Assembly (NCBI GenBank): GCA_000158135.1
Contig: DS999532.1
Coordinates: forward strand, 634,618-698,617
DNA length: 64,000 nt
Direction of reading: 5' to 3'
DNA from: Rhodobacteraceae bacterium KLH11
Lineage (GTDB): Bacteria > Pseudomonadota > Alphaproteobacteria > Rhodobacterales > Rhodobacteraceae
This document shows, one piece after another, positions 9,286-17,517 of the stretch. The position numbers and the translations under genes are program-made. Within the stretch, counting starts at the first letter, position 1; each line of letters opens with the position of its first letter. Under the pieces are notes generated by a model. The model saw only the letters and a program-made list of their open reading frames with translations, searched no databases and had not been told where the DNA came from.

Positions 9286-10140
9286 ATGGCCAAACCTTGT
9301 ATCATCTGTGTTGCCATAACCGGGTCGTTGCCAACAAAGGCCAACAACCCCGCCGTTCCGATTTCCATCGCTGAACAGATCGAAAGCACGCAGGAAGCCT
9401 TCGAGGCCGGAGCCGCAATTGCCCATTGCCACGTGCGCAATGACGATGGCACACCGACCAGCGATCCGGACCGCTTTGCAAAGCTGGTCGAGGGGTTGAG
9501 AACACATTGCCCCGGCCTGATCATCCAGCTGTCAACCGGAGGGCGATCAGGTGCGGGAAAAGAGCGTGGCGGCATGCTCTCGCTGCGGCCGGATATGGCG
9601 TCCCTGTCCGTGGGATCAAACAACTTCCCCACCCGGGTTTACGAAAACCCACCCGATCTGGTCGATTGGCTGGCCTCAGAGATGCGAACCTACCGGGTAA
9701 CTCCGGAAATTGAGGCTTTTGACCTGTCCCATATCCTTCAGGCAATGCGCTTGCATGGCGAAAACAAATTGTTTGGCAAGCTGTATGTTCAATTTGTGAT
9801 GGGTGTGAAAAACGCAATGCCTGCGGATAAGGCGGTGTTCAATTTTTATGTCAGAACCATGCGGGATCGCGCGCCAGACGCAGAATGGTGCGCTGCCGGG
9901 ATTGGTGCCGATCAATTACGGGTCAACGAATGGGCCGTTGCCGCCGGAGGGCATACAAGAACCGGCCTCGAAGATAACGTGAGACTGGACAAACATACAC
10001 TTGCCCCCTCAAACGCGGCTTTGGTTGCGCGTGTCGTCGAGCTATGTGACCGATATGAACGCCCTGTTGCGACATGGTCGCAGGCGCGTGACATTCTGAA
10101 CCTGCATAAAGATGGAACAAAAGGGAACCGACTGGCATGA
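9286..10140 (+). CDS. BKACE (DUF849) beta-keto acid cleavage enzyme in the pca operon
   Basis: 284 residues of the DUF849/BKACE TIM-barrel family. The metal-binding pair is visible in AIAHCHVRND near residue 46, the substrate-carboxylate loop in QLSTGGRSG near 87, and the conserved acid in EIEAFDLSH near 145. Characterised BKACE enzymes condense a beta-keto acid with acetyl-CoA and release acetoacetate plus a new acyl-CoA. Here it lies between pcaG and pcaB and overlaps the pcaB start (ATGA at 10137-10140). I infer it acts on beta-ketoadipate or a related intermediate, which could replace or supplement PcaIJ/PcaF. I would not assign the older name 3-keto-5-aminohexanoate cleavage enzyme. Confidence 0.85.
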   Translation: MAKPCIICVAITGSLPTKANNPAVPISIAEQIESTQEAFEAGAAIAHCHVRNDDGTPTSDPDRFAKLVEGLRTHCPGLIIQLSTGGRSGAGKERGGMLSLRPDMASLSVGSNNFPTRVYENPPDLVDWLASEMRTYRVTPEIEAFDLSHILQAMRLHGENKLFGKLYVQFVMGVKNAMPADKAVFNFYVRTMRDRAPDAEWCAAGIGADQLRVNEWAVAAGGHTRTGLEDNVRLDKHTLAPSNAALVARVVELCDRYERPVATWSQARDILNLHKDGTKGNRLA

Positions 10141-11204
10141 GTGTTGATATCTTCAGCCATCCATGGCTGGGTGCGCTGATCGGTGATGATATTCTGGCAC
10201 AGGCTATTGGTGCTGACGCTCAGCTTGACGCCATGCTTGATGTCGAAGCGGCCTATCCAAAGGCATTGGCGCAGTGCAATCTGTGTCAAAAGGATCTGGC
10301 AGACCGCGCCGTGCATCATATCAGATCCGTCCCCCTTTCGATCGATGATCTGCGCATCGGAACCAAGCGGGACGGGCTTGCCATACCACAACTGGTGCGG
10401 CAATTGCGGGCGAATGCGGATGCGGATGTGGCGGCGGTCATCCACACAGGGCTTACATCGCAGGACGTGATGGACACCGCGCTGATCCTAACCCTGAAGG
10501 CAGCCAACCAGCTGTTTCGGCAACGGCTGGAACAGCTGGAGCAAACACTGACCGATCTGGACCGCCGGTTCGGGGAAAACAAGATGACCGGCCGGACCCG
10601 AATGCAACTGGCGCACGGGATTCGCGTGCACGACAGGCTTGGCATCTGGCAGCGCCCCCTGGTGGAACATCAGTGTCGTCTGACCGAAATCGAAAGCCGC
10701 CTGCTGCGCATTCAACTTGGTGGCGCGGTTGGAGATCGCGCAGCCTGGCAAGGTGCGGGCCAAAACGTCGCCGACGCCCTTGCCAAGCTGCTTGATCTCG
10801 CCCCGGCGGGCACAGCCTGGCATTCTGACCGCTCGGCCCTTGTGGAATATGCGGGATGGCTGGCGCTGGTCACAGGATCACTCGGTAAAATCGGGCAGGA
10901 CATTTCCCTGATGGCGCAGCAAGGCATCGAGGAAATCAGCATAGCAGGTGGCGGCAGTTCATCCGCCATGCCCCACAAACAGAACCCGATCGGCGCAGAG
11001 CTGCTTGTTGCAATGGCGCGTTTCAATGCCACGCTGGTTGCCGGGATGCAGCATTCGATGGTGCATGAACAGGAACGCTCGGGCGCGGCCTGGACGCTGG
11101 AATGGATGTTGCTGCCGCAAATGGTCATGGCCACTGGTTCGGCCCTGAACGCAGCATCGGACATTTGCGCGCGCATAACACGGATTGGTGACCCCGAAAG
11201 CTAA
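10137..11204 (+). CDS. pcaB: 3-carboxy-cis,cis-muconate cycloisomerase
   Basis: 355 residues of the fumarase/aspartase superfamily. The signature loop GGGSSSAMPHKQNP (near residue 278) with the catalytic Ser, and the HTGLTSQDVMDTA motif near residue 100, identify it. It lactonises 3-carboxymuconate to gamma-carboxymuconolactone, the substrate of PcaC. It is shorter than the roughly 450-residue Pseudomonas enzyme, lacking most of the C-terminal domain. It is the last gene of the plus-strand pob/pca unit; no obvious strong terminator lies in the 65 bases before the convergent gene. Confidence 0.93.
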   Translation: MSVDIFSHPWLGALIGDDILAQAIGADAQLDAMLDVEAAYPKALAQCNLCQKDLADRAVHHIRSVPLSIDDLRIGTKRDGLAIPQLVRQLRANADADVAAVIHTGLTSQDVMDTALILTLKAANQLFRQRLEQLEQTLTDLDRRFGENKMTGRTRMQLAHGIRVHDRLGIWQRPLVEHQCRLTEIESRLLRIQLGGAVGDRAAWQGAGQNVADALAKLLDLAPAGTAWHSDRSALVEYAGWLALVTGSLGKIGQDISLMAQQGIEEISIAGGGSSSAMPHKQNPIGAELLVAMARFNATLVAGMQHSMVHEQERSGAAWTLEWMLLPQMVMATGSALNAASDICARITRIGDPES

Positions 11205-11269
11205 GTGCCCAAAGGGTGCCCGGATCAGGTTTCTTCGCGGTTCGGGCTCTGCGCACTATCGGGGTCAAG

Positions 11270-12367
11270 TTACCGAAGATCGCCCGGGGAACAGGCCCCG
11301 ATCTGAGCCATCGTAATGCTCATTTCATCACTGAGCACGTCCCAGAGTTGCTGCAGCCCCGCCTCACCCGCGGCGGCAATGGCGAACAGCAGGATGCGGC
11401 CAAAGAAGGTGAAATCGGCCCCGGCGATCAATGCTTTGGTGACATCCTCGCCCGTGCGTAGACCGCTGTCGTAGAAAAGCGGAAAATCCGCACCAACAGC
11501 TTTGCGGATTTCCGGCAGCATCTGGAATGGCGATGGCGCGCTGTCCAATTGTCGTGCGCCATGGCTGGAGACCTGAATGGCATCAACCCCGGCAGCTTTC
11601 AGGGCAATTGCATCCTCGACATCCAGCACACCTTTGACGACCAGCCTGCCCCCCCATTGATCCCGCAACCGGGCCAGCGTCTCCCATGTCGCTTTGGCAC
11701 GGCTTTCGGTGCGGTCGAATTCATACCCTTCCATCAGGAAGTTCGCCATTTGTGGCCGACCATGCGCCAATGAGGTTAGGGACCAGCGCGGATGCAAGGC
11801 AAAATCAATGAACTGGCGTGGTCCAATGCGAAACGGCATCCTGAACCCATGGCGCAATTCGCGCGGGCGGCGGCCCACTTCGGGAACATCCACGGTCAGG
11901 ACCAGCGTGTCATAGCCAGCGGCTTTGGCCCGCTCGACCAGCTTGACGGTGCCTGATCCGTCGCCGCTGAAATAAAGCTGGAACCAGGCATTCCCCTCGG
12001 CCTCGACAATGATCTCTTCCATCGGGGTCGAGGCCACGGTGGACACGCCCAATGGGATCGAATGCCGCGCCGCCAGACGGGCCAGCATCAGATCGGCACC
12101 GGGGGCAGACAGGTTGCACATGCCCATCGGCGCGATACCAAAGGGGCGCTGCGCAGTTTGACCAAACAGGGTTGTCGCAAGCGATCTCTGGCTCACGTCC
12201 TGCAGAATTCGGGGGCGCAGTGTCGTTGCATCCAGCGCGGCGCGGTTGCGGGCTGCGCCAGCCTCGGAACCGGCAGACCCGTCGATGTAATCAAACACCA
12301 TCCACGGCAGACGCCGCCGCGCAAGGCGGCGGGCATCTTCAGCGCTGTGAATGGCGCTTGCGCCCAT
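11270..12367 (-). CDS. FMN-dependent alpha-hydroxy acid dehydrogenase/oxidase
   Basis: 365 residues of the glycolate oxidase/L-lactate dehydrogenase (LldD) family. Motifs: FDYIDGSAGSE near residue 25, PFGIAPMGM near 75, FQLYF near 130, a catalytic Lys in VVKGVL near 245, and SSHGARQLD containing the active-site His near 268, then DSGLRTGEDV for FMN phosphate. Its ATG at 12367-12365 shares one base with the stop of the TPP subunit upstream, so it is co-translated with the ComDE-like pair. It may oxidise a 2-hydroxy acid (for instance sulfolactate or a similar compound) to the 2-keto acid that the decarboxylase uses; this is inferred from context only. Confidence 0.85.
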   Translation of the reverse strand: MGASAIHSAEDARRLARRRLPWMVFDYIDGSAGSEAGAARNRAALDATTLRPRILQDVSQRSLATTLFGQTAQRPFGIAPMGMCNLSAPGADLMLARLAARHSIPLGVSTVASTPMEEIIVEAEGNAWFQLYFSGDGSGTVKLVERAKAAGYDTLVLTVDVPEVGRRPRELRHGFRMPFRIGPRQFIDFALHPRWSLTSLAHGRPQMANFLMEGYEFDRTESRAKATWETLARLRDQWGGRLVVKGVLDVEDAIALKAAGVDAIQVSSHGARQLDSAPSPFQMLPEIRKAVGADFPLFYDSGLRTGEDVTKALIAGADFTFFGRILLFAIAAAGEAGLQQLWDVLSDEMSITMAQIGACSPGDLR

Positions 12368-12921
12368 CAGGCCCGAACCGCTTTCATGAACCGGTCGCGG
12401 ATCACCACCGGGTCCATTGTGATCACCGGCATCTTGGCATTACCGCTTTCGCATTTGGCCACGATAATGGTCATCTGTTTGCCATCCAGCGCCTCTTGCA
12501 GCACGCGGCCGGTATCTTCGGCGGCACATTCGATCACGCGCTCGCAACCCGCAGCCTCAGCCATTTTCGCCAGCGAGGTCTTCTGACCGGCATAGGTCGG
12601 TTGATCCCCGGTCGAGCCATAAGACCCATTATCCACAATCAACAGAATATAGTTGTCGGCCACGTTGTTGGCGATCGTGGGCAGCGTACCCAGATTGGTC
12701 AGGATCGAGCCATCGCCGTCAATCACAATCACCGGTTTCGGCTGCGACAGCGCCAGTCCCAGACCAATGGATGAGGCCAACCCCATGGTACCCAACATAT
12801 AGAAATTGGTGGGCTGATCGTCGATCGCATGCAGTTCCTGACTGGGAATACCGATGTTGCAGACAACCAGTTGATCACGCAGGATCGGAGCGATTTCTTT
12901 CAGAATCTCAGAACGGATCAT
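12367..12921 (-). CDS. Thiamine-diphosphate decarboxylase, ComE (sulfopyruvate decarboxylase beta)-like
   Basis: About 184 residues from ATG 12921, which overlaps the previous stop (ATGA 12918-12921). It holds the pyrophosphate half of a TPP enzyme: GTMGLASSIGLGLAL, then the binding motif beginning IDGDGSILTNLG and ending IVDNGSYGSTG. Size and partner gene match ComE, the beta subunit of sulfopyruvate decarboxylase, rather than the single-chain phosphonopyruvate decarboxylase. It would convert a 3-substituted pyruvate to the aldehyde. No sulfoacetaldehyde acetyltransferase (xsc) is present, so substrate assignment stays open. Confidence 0.8.
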   Translation of the reverse strand: MIRSEILKEIAPILRDQLVVCNIGIPSQELHAIDDQPTNFYMLGTMGLASSIGLGLALSQPKPVIVIDGDGSILTNLGTLPTIANNVADNYILLIVDNGSYGSTGDQPTYAGQKTSLAKMAEAAGCERVIECAAEDTGRVLQEALDGKQMTIIVAKCESGNAKMPVITMDPVVIRDRFMKAVRA

Positions 12922-13424
12922 TGGTCGCCATAGCCTCCCCAAAAGTTGGCATCGGTCAGGATCGCGACCGGCTTGTTGCACATGAAGGTGTATTTCAGGA
13001 TGTTGTCGAGCTCTTCCACATCCGATTGTTTATGGAAGTGATAGGTCGGGATGTTCATCTGCGCCAGCAACGCTTTGGTATGCACGGCCATCTCAACCTG
13101 ACAGGCCACGGGCTCGCGCAGTTCACCACGATATGAGATCAGCATGGGCAGCGGCATCCGGTAAAACTGGATCAGCGTGGCCAGCGTGTTGATGGTGACA
13201 CCGATGGCCGTGTTCTGCATGATGATGGCCGGGCGCTTGCCGCCCATCCACGCACCTGCGCACAGGCCCATGCCTTCATCTTCCTTGTTTGACGGGATGT
13301 GAAAAATCTCATCGCGTGCATCGATTTCCTTGATGACACCGGCAAGCTGCTTGCACGGTACCGTGGTAACGAACGATATATCATTCGCCACCAGATCATC
13401 GGTGATCTTCTGGTCTATGTTCAT
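12918..13424 (-). CDS. Thiamine-diphosphate decarboxylase, ComD (sulfopyruvate decarboxylase alpha)-like
   Basis: 168 residues forming the pyrimidine-binding half of a split TPP decarboxylase: FVTTVPCKQLAGV near residue 20, SNKEDEGMGLCAGAW near 45 with the cofactor-activating Glu, and MQNTAIGVTINTLA near 69. Split alpha/beta genes of this size are characteristic of sulfopyruvate decarboxylase (ComDE). It is the first gene of a three-gene minus-strand operon, divergent from a GntR regulator, so induction by the substrate is likely. Confidence 0.8.
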   Translation of the reverse strand: MNIDQKITDDLVANDISFVTTVPCKQLAGVIKEIDARDEIFHIPSNKEDEGMGLCAGAWMGGKRPAIIMQNTAIGVTINTLATLIQFYRMPLPMLISYRGELREPVACQVEMAVHTKALLAQMNIPTYHFHKQSDVEELDNILKYTFMCNKPVAILTDANFWGGYGDQ

Positions 13425-13623
13425 AAAGCGCTGACCTTTCGCAAACGGTTGCGGCCTTTTTCGGCCATAGGTGGATATTTCAAGTGTCAGATTACGGACG
13501 CGACAAACGCGAAGCCAAGGGATGATATCAAGCCGGTGGCGGCCAGCATGACCTCTCCAACTAGGGCTCTCATCCGCTCGCGCGACCTTTCAAACCTGCG
13601 ATGGTGCGAACTTTTATCACTAT

Positions 13624-13635
13624 TCTTATATAAGA
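13624..13635. promoter_or_regulatory. 12-bp perfect palindrome, candidate GntR operator
   Basis: TCTTATATAAGA lies in the AT-rich centre of the 272-base gap between comD-like (minus) and the GntR gene (plus). A short perfect palindrome in a divergent regulator/operon gap fits a HutC-type GntR site. Assignment is by position and symmetry only. Confidence 0.45.
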
Positions 13636-13653
13636 GTAAAGATACAATATTGA

Positions 13654-13665
13654 ACCTGCACAGGT
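13654..13665. promoter_or_regulatory. Inverted repeat ACCTG-CA-CAGGT upstream of GntR gene
   Basis: Five-base perfect arms with a two-base spacer, about 32 bases before the GTG start of the GntR gene and 19 bases after the AT-rich palindrome. It could be a second operator half or an autoregulatory site; short enough to be chance. Confidence 0.3.
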
Positions 13666-13696
13666 CCTCCTGTAGCTTGCCCACAGAGGTGCCAAG

Positions 13697-14398
13697 GTGA
13701 CCAAACCGCTTTATCAGACGACATATGACGCGATCCTGCAGCTTATTGCCGAAGGGACGTTTCCGCCCGGCTCCATCCTGCCCAACGAGTTCGAAATTGG
13801 AGAACGCCTGAATGTGAGTCAGGGTACGGCGAGAAAAGCATTGTCCTTGCTGGAACAAAAGGGTGTTGTCCAGAGACGGCAGGGTAAAGGAACATTTGTG
13901 ACCCTGCGCACCCCCGAGGATTCTCTGTTCAACTTCTACCCCTTGCGGGATGCCCGGGATGAACAGATCGTCCCTGATCTCAGGGATCAGAGCGTCATAA
14001 AGCGAAACGCCAAAGAAGCTGAGCAGAAGATTTTGCATGATGCCCCGAAAGAGGTCTTTGTCATTTCACGATACCGCATGCTGAACGGATCACCGCTGAC
14101 GATCGAGGAAAGCATTGTTCCAGCACCACTTTTCCCGGGTTTGATAGAACGCGCGCCACTGCCTAACGCGATGTATGTCCTGTTTCAGCAAGCCTATGCC
14201 TGCGTCATCATCTCAGCGATAGAGCGGCTTAGGGCGGATATGCTGGGTGAAGAAAAGGCAACCTCATATGGGCTGGACCCTGCCACCCCGATCATCATTG
14301 GTCGGCGGGAAAGCCTGGACTTGCTGGACCGGGTCGTCGAAATCCGAACGAGCATCTATTTCACGAATGAGGCACATTACACTGCCAAGCTGGAATAG
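13697..14398 (+). CDS. GntR-family (HutC subfamily, UTRA domain) transcriptional regulator
   Basis: 233 residues from a GTG start with an upstream AGAGG. N-terminal winged helix: LYQTTYDAILQLIAEGTFPPGS, LPNEFEIGERLNVSQGTARKAL and QRRQGKGTFV are the GntR signature. The C-terminal half (ISRYRMLNGSPLTIEES through GLDPATPIIIGRRESLD) is a UTRA ligand-binding domain. It is transcribed away from the ComD/ComE/hydroxyacid dehydrogenase operon and most likely represses it until a 3-substituted lactate or pyruvate is present. Confidence 0.9.
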   Translation: MTKPLYQTTYDAILQLIAEGTFPPGSILPNEFEIGERLNVSQGTARKALSLLEQKGVVQRRQGKGTFVTLRTPEDSLFNFYPLRDARDEQIVPDLRDQSVIKRNAKEAEQKILHDAPKEVFVISRYRMLNGSPLTIEESIVPAPLFPGLIERAPLPNAMYVLFQQAYACVIISAIERLRADMLGEEKATSYGLDPATPIIIGRRESLDLLDRVVEIRTSIYFTNEAHYTAKLE

Positions 14399-14487
14399 AC
14401 ATCCACTCGTCACCCGGCTGTATCAAAGGTAACAGGGGCGCGGCTCTCTCATTGCCGAAGCTGCGGCCGCGCGATGCAGAGCCCCAA

Positions 14488-15363
14488 TCACCCGTCCCGG
14501 AGAAGATCCACCACCTGTTCAATCTCAGGATGGCATCGCGATGAATGCGGAAGTTCGATGATCAACGCCTTGCCAGTTCTGACAGCCTGCCCCGATACGC
14601 GGTCAAGCTGTTTCGCATGAAGCGCGCGCGCGACCAGCGAAGCGTGCGCCATAAGCACCCCTGCCCCCGACTTGGCCTCCTCAACGGCCAAGGCATATAA
14701 TGAGTGTCTTGATCCGCGTGTCGGATCGCCCACACAAGCACCCGTTGTCTTCGCCCAAACCGGCCAGTCATCTTCCCAGGTCTGATCATGCAGCAACGGT
14801 GCATCTTTCAGGCTCAAACTATCCGCGAGTTGCGGCGCACAGACCGGAAAGATCACATCATCCTCCAATACTATCTGGTTTAGGGCGGGGTTTGGTCTGG
14901 AGATGAAAACCGATAAATCAAATAGCTCGCGCATCAGGCTCGGAGGGGTCTCCATCGCGGTTACCGAAACGTTAAGGTCAGGGCGTTTCTCGCGCAGTTT
15001 ACCCAATCGCGCCGGTAGCCAGAGCTGCGCAACCGATGGCAATGCTGCAATATGAATTTCCGGGTTCGGTGCCAGATTTCGCAAGCTTTGAGTTGCCGCA
15101 GCGAGGAAATCGAATGCCTGCGTGAACTCGGCTGTCAGCTTGCGCGCAGATGAAGACAAAGAAACCCCATGGGCACTTCGTTCGAATAGCTTGATACCTG
15201 TCCACGCTTCGATGGCTTTGACGTGTTGCGATATCGCACCTGCCGAAACACCCAATTCCTCAGCCGCGGCGACAAAACTGCCTAATCGCGCTGTCGCTTC
15301 AAAGGCGCGCAGTGCGTTAAGGGGTGGTCCTTTCGGTCGACGAGGCAGAACGGCCATCCGCAT
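14488..15363 (-). CDS. LysR-family regulator (GcvA-like)
   Basis: 291 residues. The N-terminal helix-turn-helix (PLNALRAFEATARLGSFVAAAEELGVSAGAISQHVKAIE) has the GcvA-type arrangement, followed by a substrate-binding domain starting near residue 95. It is divergent from a serine-hydroxymethyltransferase-like gene, and a TGTCCA/TGGACA inverted repeat lies between the two, closer to the SHMT-like gene, the usual geometry for LysR control of a divergent target. Confidence 0.9.
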   Translation of the reverse strand: MRMAVLPRRPKGPPLNALRAFEATARLGSFVAAAEELGVSAGAISQHVKAIEAWTGIKLFERSAHGVSLSSSARKLTAEFTQAFDFLAAATQSLRNLAPNPEIHIAALPSVAQLWLPARLGKLREKRPDLNVSVTAMETPPSLMRELFDLSVFISRPNPALNQIVLEDDVIFPVCAPQLADSLSLKDAPLLHDQTWEDDWPVWAKTTGACVGDPTRGSRHSLYALAVEEAKSGAGVLMAHASLVARALHAKQLDRVSGQAVRTGKALIIELPHSSRCHPEIEQVVDLLRDG

Positions 15364-15421
15364 GAGCCTTAGTTTTTCTACGCCAAGAAATAGCAGAACT
15401 GGTTTGCATTGTCATGCGATC

Positions 15422-15436
15422 TGTCCAATCTGGACA
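15422..15436. promoter_or_regulatory. Inverted repeat TGTCCA-ATC-TGGACA, candidate LysR site
   Basis: Six-base perfect arms around a three-base spacer within the 93-base gap between the LysR gene and the SHMT-like gene, 20 bases before the latter's ATG. So close to the Shine-Dalgarno (AGGAGG) it could also act as a repressor site. Symmetry and location are the only support. Confidence 0.4.
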
Positions 15437-15456
15437 AAGCTCAGGAGGGTTCAGAC

Positions 15457-16767
15457 ATGACCATAGAAATGCGAACATGGGTGCCAGAGACCAGTGAAGC
15501 TCTGGTCCAGAAGATCGCATCCGATACGTCTCGTGCCTCGTCAGAGATGCTGCTGGAACGAATTGAGCATCTGGCGACGCGGAACAGGGAAATCCACGAG
15601 CAGGAGTGTTTCAATCTCAACCCTGCGACCAATGTGATGAACCCAAAAGCCGAAGCCCTTCTGGCCTCGGGAATCGGATCGCGCCCGTCGCTTGGGTATC
15701 CGGGCGACAAATACGAGATGGGCCTTGAAGCCATAGAAGAGATTGAAGTCATCTCAGCCCAGCTTTGCGCAGAAGTGTTTGACGCCAAATTCGCTGAAAT
15801 TCGCGTGCCGTCAGGTGCCATTGCGAACCTCTATGGCTTTATGGCCACCTGCAAACCCGGCGATACCATCATCGCACCGCCCGCGTCCATCGGAGGGCAT
15901 GTCACCCATCACCTTGCAGGATGTGCTGGGCTGTTTGGCCTTCGCACCGTGGACGCCCCCGCAGATGCCGATGGGTACACCATTGATCTGGACCATTTGC
16001 GCGAGATTGCAAAACGCGAGCAACCCAGGCTGATCACGGTTGGCGGCAGCCTCAATCTCTTTGAGCATCCGGTCAGAGAGATACGATCAATTGCTGACGA
16101 GGTGGGTGCCAAGGTCATGTTCGACGCGGCACATCAGTGTGGAATTATCGCCGGTAAGGCATGGCGCGACCCGTTGGCCGAAGGCGCACATCTCATGACA
16201 ATGAGCACGTACAAAAGCCTTGGCGGCCCGGCGGGCGGGCTTATCGTAACCAACGAGGCCGATCTGGCCAAACAACTGGACGCTATCGCTTTCCCAGGAA
16301 TGACAGCGAATTTCGACGCGGCAAAATCCGCCGCGCTTGCGGTCACCATGCTTGACTGGCGCGATTTTGGCATCGGCTACGCGGCCCGGATGATCGCAAT
16401 GGCCCAGACGCTGGCACAGCATCTGGATGAACACGGCATTCCTGTTTTCGTCGGGGGCGAAGGCTTCACATCCTCACATCAGTTTGCTGTATTGGCAAAG
16501 TCGTTTGGTGGGGGGCAAGCTACCTCGAAGATGTTGCGGCAAGCGGGGTTTCTGGCCTGTGGAATAGGCCTGCCTGCGCCGGAAGTTGGAGGGGACTTGA
16601 ACGGCCTGCGCATCGGCACCCCCGAACTGGTAAGATGGGGCATGACAACAGATGATACAGAACGGCTAGCCTCGCTGATAACGCGCGGTCTTGCAGGTGA
16701 GAAAATCGCGGCTGAGGTCAGCGATTGGCGGCGAAGCTTCGCAACCCTGTCCTTTGTCCATGCCTGA
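15457..16767 (+). CDS. Serine hydroxymethyltransferase-like PLP enzyme
   Basis: 436 residues from ATG 15457 with AGGAGG eight bases before it; the longer upstream frame is not conserved. It follows the GlyA/SHMT fold: SRPSLGYPGDKYEMG near residue 72 (SHMT: substrate/PLP region), FDAAHQCGIIAG near 218 with the Asp that contacts the PLP pyridine nitrogen, and STYKSLGGPAGG near 248 with the Schiff-base Lys. Several canonical SHMT segments are shortened, so it may act on a substituted serine or another beta-hydroxy amino acid, not be the housekeeping GlyA. The divergent LysR gene supports a catabolic role. Confidence 0.8.
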   Translation: MTIEMRTWVPETSEALVQKIASDTSRASSEMLLERIEHLATRNREIHEQECFNLNPATNVMNPKAEALLASGIGSRPSLGYPGDKYEMGLEAIEEIEVISAQLCAEVFDAKFAEIRVPSGAIANLYGFMATCKPGDTIIAPPASIGGHVTHHLAGCAGLFGLRTVDAPADADGYTIDLDHLREIAKREQPRLITVGGSLNLFEHPVREIRSIADEVGAKVMFDAAHQCGIIAGKAWRDPLAEGAHLMTMSTYKSLGGPAGGLIVTNEADLAKQLDAIAFPGMTANFDAAKSAALAVTMLDWRDFGIGYAARMIAMAQTLAQHLDEHGIPVFVGGEGFTSSHQFAVLAKSFGGGQATSKMLRQAGFLACGIGLPAPEVGGDLNGLRIGTPELVRWGMTTDDTERLASLITRGLAGEKIAAEVSDWRRSFATLSFVHA

Positions 16768-17517
16768 CAGTCAATCGCACTGATCGCAAATTCGACAGAC
16801 TTAAGCTACGATGCCCAAACATCCTTGGTGGCGTTGATTGTGCCGCTGAAATCACAGGAATGAATCAAATACGCTGATCCTTTGACAAACACATCTGATT
16901 GCAAGTCAAACCGCATCCCAGATTGCCCCGTCAAGGAAGCCCCAAAGTTTCGAACGGATCAGACCATTCACAAAACCCGGCCCCGCTGCGGTGTTACGGG
17001 TGATGAACCACGTTACCGCCGCACGATACGCTGCCCAATGCCCAGTGCCACCGATTGCGTGACGCCGGCAAACCGCACAAAGCCATCATCACAGCTGTCG
17101 CTCGAAAACTCGACACAATCGCCAACGCACTCCTCAAATCTCAGCAAAAATGGTCTTCTCTGAACGCCTGAGAAATACAGTTGCTAGCGTTAGTCTCGGC
17201 GGATTCCACACCTTCCATCCGCCGCAGTCGGCATCGACTCACAACGAATCGTTCTTTTTCTGCACCATCTCCGCTTCGCACTTAACTGGTTCGTGTGAGA
17301 TCAGCCTGACCAATCAGACCTGTGCCGTTCTCAATCATGACAACTTTGGTTTCTCTGCCTGCACCCGGCATGAGAAGTGTGAACAAACATAAAAAGGTTT
17401 CAAATCATTTGGATAAGCTTTGTCCTAACCAAGGTGTCTGAAAAGAGTTATTTCCAAGTCATGTTTTGTCCACAACGCTGTTTCCGTAGAAACAGCAACA
17501 AAAAATGAGGATATAAC
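16768..17517. other. 750-base gap with transposase scar, upstream of APC permease
   Basis: No intact gene seen. It contains the C-terminal remnant of an IS110-family transposase (listed separately, 17012-17171) and then a lower-GC stretch leading to the permease start. The apparent short frames at 16882-17163 and 17150-17392 run through the remnant in the wrong frame or have no recognisable content. Confidence 0.5.
17012..17171 (+). pseudogene. IS110-family transposase C-terminal remnant
   Basis: Translating in two frames gives a degraded IS110-type C-terminus: VTAARYAAQCP at 17012, then after a frameshift HRLRDAGKPHKAIITAV and ARKLDTIANALLKS, ending at TGA 17169-17171. The GKPHK...ANALL order is the conserved tail of IS110-group transposases (compare GKEKKVALTAIMRKLLVMANALL in the intact element at 44705-45637). 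No ends or upstream catalytic domain remain. Confidence 0.5.

Noticed and set aside
12367..13424. Phosphonopyruvate decarboxylase
   Set aside because: That enzyme is normally one chain of about 380 residues; here two separate subunits are encoded as in ComDE. Not excluded as a substrate, only as the first choice.
16882..17392. Two small frames upstream of the permease
   Set aside because: They read an IS110 remnant in wrong frames or have no content; no conserved domain.
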